This document shows positions 1-9,849 of a stretch of DNA of 64,000 bases, in pieces. Position 1 is the first letter of the stretch; each line of letters begins with the position of its first letter. The notes under the pieces are model-generated. The model did not search any database. It was not told where the DNA came from and saw nothing but the letters and a program-made list of their open reading frames with translations. Source of the DNA: CAWCXF01 sp963799455 (lineage in GTDB: Bacteria > Pseudomonadota > Alphaproteobacteria > Rhodobacterales > Rhodobacteraceae); assembly GCA_963799455.1 (NCBI GenBank), contig CAWCXF010000008.1, positions 1,798,001 through 1,862,000 of the forward strand. Direction: 5' to 3'. The translations under genes were made by a program, and so were the position numbers.

Positions 1-136
1 GGGTGGTCTCGATGCCGAGCGCGCCCACGCGCGGCGTCTCGGGGTATCGGATCGCCAGGACCGTGAACAGGATCAGGAGCGCGGCGATGGCCGCGAAGAA
101 GGCCGCGGTGGGCCAGGTCCAGGCCATCCATGCCAT
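1..136 (-). CDS. glpU: GlpU-like DUF2160 membrane protein, N-terminal part only
   Basis: Only the first 45 codons are in the window; the gene runs off the left edge. The peptide starts MAWMAWTWPTAAFF and continues into a hydrophobic helix, which is the typical opening of the small DUF2160 membrane proteins found directly after glpQ in alphaproteobacterial glycerol ABC transporter operons (glpSTPQUV order). A purine-rich GGGGTGAG lies about 8 bases before the ATG. The ATG shares its A with the TAA stop of the preceding low-GC ORF (TAATG), so translation is probably coupled. Its exact role in the transporter is not established. The substrate-binding protein glpV would be expected beyond the window edge. 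Confidence 0.75.
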   Translation of the reverse strand, partial: MAWMAWTWPTAAFFAAIAALLILFTVLAIRYPETPRVGALGIETT

Positions 137-654
137 TAGGAACTCACCCCCTCATTTCTTTTGGTGGGCCTGGACCATCCTACGAAACGGCGCCGGGAAG
201 CTCGAGGCTTCGCTACCACTCTGATCCAGTGTTTTGTCGGATCGTATTCCTGAACAGGTTTAAAGGGAGCCCGAATCTCATGCGTTGGAAGAAGAACGTT
301 CGGAACTTGCGTAGAGTGGTTGTCCTTTCCCTCAATGGGGACAGAGATGGTCGCCGGATTCCAAGCCGAACACTCCCCGAAGGTTGCTGTTCTGCCGAAT
401 TTTCCGCGCCATTTTCTCCTCCGGAAGCTTACCTGAACTTCGGCCACGACAACTCCCTGTGATCCCCTATTGTTGATTACAGCCAGACAAGTACTGTTCC
501 TACCCAGCCTACTCTCTAAGGAATTGAATACATACACAGCCAGTCGCGGGCCTTGAAAGATCCAGCGCAAGAATCCGACTATGGCAATGAGAGTCGACAA
601 GCCCGCACCATAAAGCGCAGTTATCTCAGTTGCGGTGAAGGCAGGCCGGTCCAT
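136..654 (-). CDS. Hypothetical membrane-anchored protein, low-GC insertion in the glycerol operon
   Basis: A protein of about 172 residues whose function I do not recognise. Residues 5-30 form one hydrophobic helix (ALYGAGLSTLIAIVGFL); the rest is soluble and looks beta-rich, with a VINNRGSQGVVV stretch resembling the N-terminal-helix plus beta-domain hypotheticals common near mobile genes. Counting bases 181-660 gives about 53 percent GC, far below the neighbours, and codons such as TTA, AGA and AGG that are rare around it are used freely. Its ATG overlaps the glpQ stop (TGATG) and its TAA overlaps the glpU start (TAATG), so it sits precisely between two operon genes with coupling kept on both sides. 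Canonical operons have glpU straight after glpQ. I infer a recently acquired gene. An alternative is that only its ends matter and it is not expressed. Confidence 0.6.
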   Translation of the reverse strand: MDRPAFTATEITALYGAGLSTLIAIVGFLRWIFQGPRLAVYVFNSLESRLGRNSTCLAVINNRGSQGVVVAEVQVSFRRRKWRGKFGRTATFGECSAWNPATISVPIEGKDNHSTQVPNVLLPTHEIRAPFKPVQEYDPTKHWIRVVAKPRASRRRFVGWSRPTKRNEGVSS

Positions 655-1540
655 CACACCCTCCCCAGCGCGAAGCCCTTGGCGATGTAGTTCCGCACGA
701 ACCAGATCACGAGCGCGCCGGGCACGATGGTCAGCACGCCCGCCGCCGCGAGCACGCCCCAGTCGAGGCCGCTCGCGCTGACCGTGCGGGTCATCGTCGC
801 GGCGATGGACTTGGCGTCCACGGAGGTCAACGTGCGCGAGAGCAGCAGCTCCACCCAGGAGAACATGAAGGAGAAGAAGGCGGCGACGCCGATGCCGCTG
901 GCGATCAGCGGCATGAAGATGCGCACGAAGAAGCGGGGGAAGGCGTAGCCGTCGAGATAGGCGGTCTCGTCGATCTCGCGTGGCACCCCGCGCATGAACC
1001 CTTCGAGGATCCAGACCGCGAGGGGGACGTTGAACAGCGTGTGCGCGAGCGCCACGGCGATGTGCGTGTCGAAGAGGCCGACCGAGGAGTAGAGCTGGAA
1101 GAAGGGCAGCGCGAACACCGCCGGCGGCGCCATGCGGTTCGTGAGCAGCCAGAAGAACAGGTGCTTGTCGCCCATGAAGCGGTAGCGCGAGAAGGCGTAG
1201 GCGGCCGGAAGCGCGACCGCCAGCGAGAGCGCGGTGTTCATCACCACGTAGATCAGGCTGTTGACGTAGCCCATGTACCAGGTGGGGTCGGTCAGGATGG
1301 TCTCGTAGTTGGCGAGCGTCGGGTTGCGCGGCAGCAGGCTGAAGCCGCCCAGGATCTCGGCGTTGGTCTTCAGGCTCATGTTCACGAGCCAGTAGATCGG
1401 CAGCATCAGGAACACGAGGTAGAGCGTCATCACCACCGCCGATCCGTTCGGGCGGAACCGGCGGCGCGCCCTCGTGCGGGGCCGGGCGGGCGCGAGGTCG
1501 CCGGGGATGGAGGCTGCGCCGGGGGCTTTGGCGGTGTCGC

Positions 1541-1544
<4 letters not shown>
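654..1544 (-). CDS. glpQ: Glycerol ABC transporter permease GlpQ
   Basis: Second inner-membrane permease of the glycerol importer, about 296 residues with six predicted helices. After a basic N-terminus (RTRARRRFRPNG) the first helix begins near residue 36. The binding-protein-dependent permease EAA-like loop is visible as EIDETAYLDGYAFPRFF, the site that docks on the ATPase subunits GlpS/GlpT. The ATG at 1544 overlaps the glpP stop (ATGA), fixing the start; a longer in-frame reading upstream is antisense-like, low-complexity sequence. Its stop overlaps the start of the low-GC ORF instead of glpU. Confidence 0.93.
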
Positions 1545-2410
<866 letters not shown>

Positions 2411-2477
2411 GGCGTGGCCTCCGCGCCGTGCTCCGCCGTGCGGCGTCCCGCCGGGCCGGGCGCCGTGCGGATCCTCC

Positions 2478-2560
2478 CGTCATCGCCCGGCTCGACCGGG
2501 CGATCCCCGGGGGGGGAGGGTCTCGGGTCGAGCCCGAGGACGACCGGGTGGTCCTCGCGG
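2478..2560. repeat. Intergenic palindromic repeat (RIME-like) between glpT and glpP
   Basis: Two hairpins lie back to back. Bases 2482-2504 form a 9-bp perfect stem (ATCGCCCGG, loop CTCGA, CCGGGCGAT) and 2522-2538 a shorter stem around CTCGGG/CCCGAG. Read as peptide, the element gives the LDP...VEPGDD pattern of a widespread class of alphaproteobacterial intergenic repeats. It lies within the operon and could act as a processing or attenuation point between the ATPase and permease genes. The family assignment is by pattern only. Confidence 0.5.
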
Positions 2561-2606
2561 CCGGAGATCCCCGGGGCGCGCCCGGCGATGGCGGAGGCAG
2601 CGGCGC

Positions 2607-4769
<2,163 letters not shown>

Positions 4770-4779
4770 CGCGCCCCCC

Positions 4780-6381
4780 TCACTCGGCCGCCAGCCGCCC
4801 GCGCGCCCACCCCATCCAGGCGTCGAGCGCGGCGACCTCCTCGGGCGACATCCTGAGGCCGAGCTTCGATCGGCGCCAGACCACATCCTCGGCCGTGCGC
4901 GCGAACTCGCGCTCCATCAGCCAGCGCAGCTCCGCCTCGCTCAGCGTGGCGCCGAAGTCGCGGCCCAGCTCGGCGGCGCTCGTGGCGCCGTCCAGGATCT
5001 CGGCCGCCTCGGTGCCGTAGGCGCGCACCAGCCGCAGCGCCCAGCGCTCGTCGAGGAAGGGGTGCGCCTCGCGCAGCCCCGCCACCAGCGCGGGCGCGCC
5101 GTCCACCGGGAAGTCGCCGCCCGGCAGCGGCGCGCCGGCGGTCCAGGGGCCCGGCAGGCCGTCGAAGAAGGGCGCGATCTTGCCCAGCGCGTCCTCGGCG
5201 AGGCGGCGGTAGGTGGTGATCTTGCCGCCGAACACGTTGAGGACCGGCGCGCCCGACTCCTCGACGCTCAGCACGTAGTCGCGCGTGGCCGCCGTGGCCG
5301 AGCGCGCGCCGTCGTCGTAGAGCGGGCGCACGCCGGAATAGGTCCGCACGATGTCCTCGCGCGTGACGGGCCGGGCGAAGTAGCGCGACACGAAGTCGAG
5401 CAGGTAGTCGCGCTCCTCGGGCGTGCATTCGGGCGGGATGTCGGGGTCGTCGTGCTCGACATCGGTGGTGCCGATGAGCGTGAAGTCGCCCTCGTAGGGG
5501 ATGGCGAAGACGATCCGCCCGTCGGTCCCTTGCAGGAAGTAGCACTTGTCGTGGTCGTAGAGGCGGCGCGTGACGATGTGGCTGCCGCGCACCAGCCGCA
5601 CCCCCTCGCGGGCGTCGAGCCCCGCCACGCCGTGGATCACCTCGCCCACCCAAGGACCGGCGGCGTTGACCAGCACGCGCGCCCGCGCGGTGCGCTGCGC
5701 GCCGCCCTCGCCCTCCAGCACCACGGTCCAGGCGCCGCCCTCCCGGCGCGCGGAGACGACGCGGGTGCGGGTCTCGATCCCGGCGCCCCTCGCTGCGGCG
5801 TCGCGGGCGTTGAGCGCGACCAGCCGGCTGTCCTCGACCCAGCAGTCGGAGTACTCGAAGGCGCGCCGGAACCGCGGCTGGAGGGGCGCGCCCTCGGGCG
5901 TGCCGGGCAGCGCGATCGACTCGGTGCCGGGCAGCAGCCCCCGCCCGCCGAGGCGGTCGTAGAGCGCGAGCCCCGCTCGGATCGTCCAGGAGGGGCGGCG
6001 CCCGCGCGTCCAGGGCATGACGAGGCCCAGGAGCTTCGAGGTCGGCGTCTGGCCCTCGAAGCGCATGTCCGGCGCGTAGGGCAGCACGAAGCGCATCGGC
6101 CAGGAGATGTGGGGCATCATCCTGAGCAGCGTCTCGCGCTCCAGCAGCGCCTTCCGCACCAGGTTGAACTCCAGGTACTCCAGGTAGCGCAGGCCGCCGT
6201 GGAAGAGCTTGGTCGAGGCCGAGGAGGTGGCCTGGGCGAGGTCGCCCTTCTCGGCCAGCAGCACCGTGAGGCCCCGCCCGGCCGCGTCGCGCGCGATGCC
6301 GCAGCCGTTGATCCCGCCCCCGATCACCAGGAGGTCGTGATCGGGCTCGCCTCCGGGGCCGTGGGGTCGATCCTGCGCCAT
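4780..6381 (-). CDS. glpD: Aerobic glycerol-3-phosphate dehydrogenase GlpD
   Basis: FAD enzyme oxidising sn-glycerol-3-phosphate to dihydroxyacetone phosphate and passing electrons to quinone at the inner membrane; 533 residues, normal length. The N-terminal FAD motif is VIGGGINGCGIARDAAGRG (residues 20-38), followed by the conserved SSASTKLFHGGLRYLE block. It is the first gene of the operon on the minus strand, divergent from glpR. Import (GlpSTPQ) and oxidation (GlpD) are thus co-expressed; a glycerol kinase was not found in the window. Confidence 0.95.
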   Translation of the reverse strand: MAQDRPHGPGGEPDHDLLVIGGGINGCGIARDAAGRGLTVLLAEKGDLAQATSSASTKLFHGGLRYLEYLEFNLVRKALLERETLLRMMPHISWPMRFVLPYAPDMRFEGQTPTSKLLGLVMPWTRGRRPSWTIRAGLALYDRLGGRGLLPGTESIALPGTPEGAPLQPRFRRAFEYSDCWVEDSRLVALNARDAAARGAGIETRTRVVSARREGGAWTVVLEGEGGAQRTARARVLVNAAGPWVGEVIHGVAGLDAREGVRLVRGSHIVTRRLYDHDKCYFLQGTDGRIVFAIPYEGDFTLIGTTDVEHDDPDIPPECTPEERDYLLDFVSRYFARPVTREDIVRTYSGVRPLYDDGARSATAATRDYVLSVEESGAPVLNVFGGKITTYRRLAEDALGKIAPFFDGLPGPWTAGAPLPGGDFPVDGAPALVAGLREAHPFLDERWALRLVRAYGTEAAEILDGATSAAELGRDFGATLSEAELRWLMEREFARTAEDVVWRRSKLGLRMSPEEVAALDAWMGWARGRLAAE

Positions 6382-6434
6382 CGAGCCGACGCTACGGGGT
6401 TCGAGGACGAGGGGAAAGCGGGAATCTTCGCCGA

Positions 6435-6557
6435 TGTTCGCTTTTCGTCGGGCGCGCGGTCCAGGGCTTCGGACGATCCCCTAGAGATGGGGCATACGGG
6501 GCGTTGCCGGCACGCGCTCGACCGGCTATCCCTGCGCCTGCATGTTCCTTTCGTTCG
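6435..6557. promoter_or_regulatory. glpD-glpR divergent control region with putative GlpR operators
   Basis: The 184 bases between glpD and glpR are less GC-rich than the genes. Two similar motifs occur: TGTTCGCTTTTCGT at 6435-6448 and TGTTCCTTTCGTTCG at 6543-6557, the second starting 23 bases before the glpR ATG. DeoR/GlpR proteins bind TTCG-containing repeats in this type of spacer, so both promoters may be repressed by GlpR. The motif match is by eye. No clear Shine-Dalgarno precedes glpR. Confidence 0.4.
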
Positions 6558-6565
6558 TATGACGC

Positions 6566-7378
6566 ATGACCGCCCGCCTGCGCCACCCCCAGATCGTCGA
6601 GATCGCCCACCGCAGGGGCCGGGTCACGGTCGAGGATCTGGCCGAGCGCTTCGGCGTCACGCTCCAGACCATCCGGCGGGATCTCGGCGAGCTCGCCGAG
6701 GCGGGCCGGCTGGAGCGGGTCCACGGCGGCGCGGTGCTGCCGTCGGGGACGTCGAACCTCGGCCACGAGGTGCGCCGCGTGCTGGAGCCTGCGGCCAAGG
6801 CGTCGATCGCCGCGGCCTGCGCGGCCGCCATCCCCGACGCCTGCTCGGTGTTCCTCGGCATCGGCACCAGCGTCGAGGCCGTCGCGCGGGCCCTCTCGGG
6901 CCGGCGCGAGCTGATGGTCGTGACCAACAACATGATCGTCGCCGAGACGCTGGCTCGGACCCCCGACGCGCAGGTGATCCTCTCGGGCGGCTCGCTGCGG
7001 CGCGCCGACGGCGGGCTCGTCGGGCCCTTGGCGATGGGCGCCATCGACCAGTTCAAGCTCGACGTGGCCGTGATCGGCTGCTCGGCGCTCGACGAGGAGG
7101 GCGACCTGCTGGACTTCGACGTGCAGGAGGTCGGCGTCAACCAGACCATCCTGCGCCGGTCGCGCCGCACCTTCCTCGTCGCCGACGCCTCCAAGCTCAC
7201 GCGCACCGCGCCCGTGCGGATCGCCTCGCTCGGCGCCATCCACACGCTCTTCACCGACCGGCCGCTGCCCGCGCCGCTCGCGGCGCGCTGCGCCGAGTGG
7301 GGCGTGAGGGTCGCCGTGGCGCCGCCGATCGGCACTCGGGCCTTCAGCACCGGGGCCGTCAGCACTCGGGCAGGTTGA
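6566..7378 (+). CDS. glpR: DeoR-family glycerol-3-phosphate regulon repressor GlpR
   Basis: 270 residues. Residues 5-60 form the DeoR winged helix (RHPQIVEIAHRRGRVTVEDL then FGVTLQTIRRDLGEL), and the rest is a ribose-isomerase-like sensor domain with the conserved VFLGIGTSVEAVARAL and VTNNMIVAETLA segments that bind the sugar phosphate. Divergent placement to glpD implies it represses the glycerol operon and is released by glycerol-3-phosphate. Its 3' end overlaps the 3' end of sdaA by 20 bases on the opposite strand. Confidence 0.93.
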   Translation: MTARLRHPQIVEIAHRRGRVTVEDLAERFGVTLQTIRRDLGELAEAGRLERVHGGAVLPSGTSNLGHEVRRVLEPAAKASIAAACAAAIPDACSVFLGIGTSVEAVARALSGRRELMVVTNNMIVAETLARTPDAQVILSGGSLRRADGGLVGPLAMGAIDQFKLDVAVIGCSALDEEGDLLDFDVQEVGVNQTILRRSRRTFLVADASKLTRTAPVRIASLGAIHTLFTDRPLPAPLAARCAEWGVRVAVAPPIGTRAFSTGAVSTRAG

Positions 7379-8819
7379 CGGCCAGGCCCCCCTGCGAGGT
7401 CTCCTTGTAGCGCGTGTCCATGTCGCGCCCGGTCTGGCGCATCGCCTCGATGCAGTTGTCGAGCGGCATGAAGTGGCGCCCGTCGCCGCGCAGCGCCAAT
7501 GAGGCCGCCGACACCGCCTTGATCGCGCCCAAGGCGTTGCGCTCGATGCACGGCACCTGGACGAGCCCGCCGGCCGGGTCGCAGGTCATGCCGAGATGGT
7601 GCTCCAAGGCGATCTCGGCGGCGTTCTCGACCTGGGGCGGCGTGCCGCCGAGCGCCGCGCAGAGCCCCGCGGCGGCCATCGCCGAGGCCGAGCCGACCTC
7701 GCCCTGGCAGCCGACCTCGGCGCCCGAGATCGAGGCGTTGGCCTTGACGAGCCCCCCGATCGCCGAGGCCGTCAGCAGGATGTCGCGCACCCCCTCATGG
7801 GTCGCGCCGACGCAGTGGTCGCGCCAGTAGCGGATCACCGCCGGGACGACGCCCGCCGCCCCGTTGGTGGGCGAGGTGACGACGCGGCCGCCGGCGGCGT
7901 TCTCCTCGTTGACGGCCATGGCGTAGACGGCGAGCCAGTCGTTGATCGTGTGCGGCTGGGCCAGGTTGCGACCGCGCTCGGCCAGGAGCTGGCCGTGGAT
8001 CGCCCGCGCCCGGCGCTCGACCCCGAGGCCCCCGGGCAGCGTGCCCTCCATCCGCAGCCCGCGCTCGATGCAGGCGTCCATCGCCTCCCAGACCCGGTCG
8101 AGCCGCGCGTCGAGCCCGCCCGCACCGGCGGGAGCGCCCGCACCGGCGGGGCCGTCCCGCGCGGCGGCGGGTGCTGCGCCCGTCGCGCGGGCCTCCTCGT
8201 TGGCGCGCTTCATGGCGGCGATGCTGAGGCCCGACCGCTCGGCCATGGCGAGCATCTCGCGCGCGGTGGCGAAGGGGTAGGGGCAGCCCGAGTCCTCCTG
8301 CGGCCCGCGCCCCGCTTCGCGCGAGCGCGCGAGCTCGGCCTCGGACATCACGAAGCCGCCGCCGACCGAGTAGTAGGTCTGCGTCAGGTAGGGGTGGCCG
8401 GCCGCGTCGAAGGCGCGCAGCCTGAGCCCGTTGGCGTGGCCGGGCAGGGGGGGGCCGTAGTCGAACACCAGATCCGTCTCGGGGTCGAAGGCCAGCGGTC
8501 CCAGCCCCGGCGGCTCGATCCGCTTGGTCCTTCGCACCTCCGCCTCGAGCCGCTCGGCCTCGTCGGGGTCGAGCGTCGCGGGCGTGAGGCCGAGGAGCCC
8601 CAGGATCACCGCGCGGTCGGTCGCGTGCCCGCGCCCGGTGAAGGCGAGCGAGCCGTGGAGCGACGCGCCCAAGCGAGCGAGCCGCCCCGCGCCGGGGATG
8701 ATCTCGGCGCCCCCGCGCAGGTCGCCCAGGAACCGCGCCGCGGCCGTCATCGGCCCCATGGTGTGCGAGGACGAGGGGCCCACGCCGATCTTGAACACGT
8801 CGAAGACGGAGAGGAACAT
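7359..8819 (-). CDS. sdaA: L-serine ammonia-lyase (iron-sulfur, single chain)
   Basis: Converts L-serine to pyruvate and ammonia with an oxygen-sensitive [4Fe-4S] cluster. 486 residues, starting MFLSVFDVFKIGVGPSSSHTMGP, the diagnostic opening of the beta domain. The alpha domain carries TSPTNGAAGVVPAVI and MTCDPAGGLVQVPCIERNA with cluster cysteines. A Gly/Ala/Pro-rich insertion near residues 215-235 comes from a short tandem repeat and is unusual. It lies between glpR and the sarcosine oxidase genes on the same strand as sox, suggesting a role after sarcosine to glycine to serine. The longer upstream open frame was rejected as low-complexity. Confidence 0.93.
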   Translation of the reverse strand: MFLSVFDVFKIGVGPSSSHTMGPMTAAARFLGDLRGGAEIIPGAGRLARLGASLHGSLAFTGRGHATDRAVILGLLGLTPATLDPDEAERLEAEVRRTKRIEPPGLGPLAFDPETDLVFDYGPPLPGHANGLRLRAFDAAGHPYLTQTYYSVGGGFVMSEAELARSREAGRGPQEDSGCPYPFATAREMLAMAERSGLSIAAMKRANEEARATGAAPAAARDGPAGAGAPAGAGGLDARLDRVWEAMDACIERGLRMEGTLPGGLGVERRARAIHGQLLAERGRNLAQPHTINDWLAVYAMAVNEENAAGGRVVTSPTNGAAGVVPAVIRYWRDHCVGATHEGVRDILLTASAIGGLVKANASISGAEVGCQGEVGSASAMAAAGLCAALGGTPPQVENAAEIALEHHLGMTCDPAGGLVQVPCIERNALGAIKAVSAASLALRGDGRHFMPLDNCIEAMRQTGRDMDTRYKETSQGGLAVNLPEC

Positions 8820-9266
8820 GGGCTCAGGGCGCCTGGTCGGAAGGGATCGAAGGCGCCATCCCCAGCACCTGGCCGCGACCGGCGCAGGGGCCTCGTGCCG
8901 GGCCTCGTGCCGGGCCTCGGACGACCCGAGCGCATGAGGGACGCGCGGGACGGGCGGGCGTCCCCGACGCGGCCGCGTCGGCGCGAGGGTCGCGGGCGGC
9001 CGGGACCGGGACCGCGATCCGAGCCTCCCCGGCCCGTCGGCCCGTGCCCGCCCCGAGCGGGGCGCCGGCGACCGTCGCGCAGAGGCGCCGAGCATCGCGC
9101 TCCGCGAGGCGGGCCGCGGCGATCCGCTCGTGCGGGTCTGCGCCCTCGTCTCGCCGGCCGCGCCCGCGGGCGCCCAGACGCCGCTCGCCTCCCCGCGTCG
9201 GCGTCGAGGCGGCGGCGCCGCCGCCCATGGCGGACGCCCGACGCCGATCCGAGACGCCCCGCCCGC
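8820..9266. other. Gene-free spacer between soxG and sdaA
   Basis: About 450 bases of very GC-rich sequence. Several frames are open but none shows a recognisable domain. A short 12-base tandem repeat (CCTCGTGCCGGG) occupies about 8890-8920. I see no convincing promoter. Confidence 0.6.
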
Positions 9267-9833
9267 TCACCCTGCCGCCGCCTGCTCGGCCCCGAACTCG
9301 GCGTTGCCGATCTCCAGGAGCGCGCGGACATGGGGGTGGAAGGAGCGCCAGACGTCGAGGCGGAAGCGCTCGGGGGCGTCGCGCCACAGCACGACCTGCA
9401 CGGTGTCGAAGAGCGTGCGCCGGCCCTCGCCGGGCGCGATCCGGGCGAGGTCGCGCGGGCAGCCGATCGCCAGCAGCTCGGCCGCGAGCGGGCCCTCGAC
9501 GGCGAGGGTCAGCTCGCGGTCGGAGAGGTCGACGAAGGCGTGCGGGGCGGCCTCGTGGATCGCGTCCATGGCCTCCGCGAGGCTCGCCGCGTCCTCCTCG
9601 GGCGCGGTGACGACCCACTCGTCGGGGCCGAGGCGCAGCGCCTCGCGGCCCTCGGCCCGGGCCCGCGAGCCGATGCGGCCCCTCAGGTCGAGGCCGAGCG
9701 CCGACCCGGCCGCCGCCATGTCGTCCGAGCCGACGCGCAGCGAGAAGCGCGCGACGGGGGCCAGGTCGCGCAGGGACACCGGGCCGTCGGCGGCCCGCGC
9801 CTCGGGCGCGAAGTCCTGCGAATGCCGCGTCAT
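9267..9833 (-). CDS. soxG: Sarcosine oxidase gamma subunit SoxG
   Basis: Small subunit of the heterotetrameric sarcosine oxidase, 188 residues. The conserved GPDEWVVTAPEE, DLSDRELTLAVEGP and LFDTVQVVLWRDAPERFRLDVWRSF blocks match the gamma/GcvT-like fold. Last gene of soxBDAG, as in other Rhodobacterales. It has no catalytic residues of its own; in the family it supports assembly and tetrahydrofolate binding of the complex. Confidence 0.92.
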   Translation of the reverse strand: MTRHSQDFAPEARAADGPVSLRDLAPVARFSLRVGSDDMAAAGSALGLDLRGRIGSRARAEGREALRLGPDEWVVTAPEEDAASLAEAMDAIHEAAPHAFVDLSDRELTLAVEGPLAAELLAIGCPRDLARIAPGEGRRTLFDTVQVVLWRDAPERFRLDVWRSFHPHVRALLEIGNAEFGAEQAAAG

Positions 9834-9849
9834 GGGCGTCCTCCTCGCG

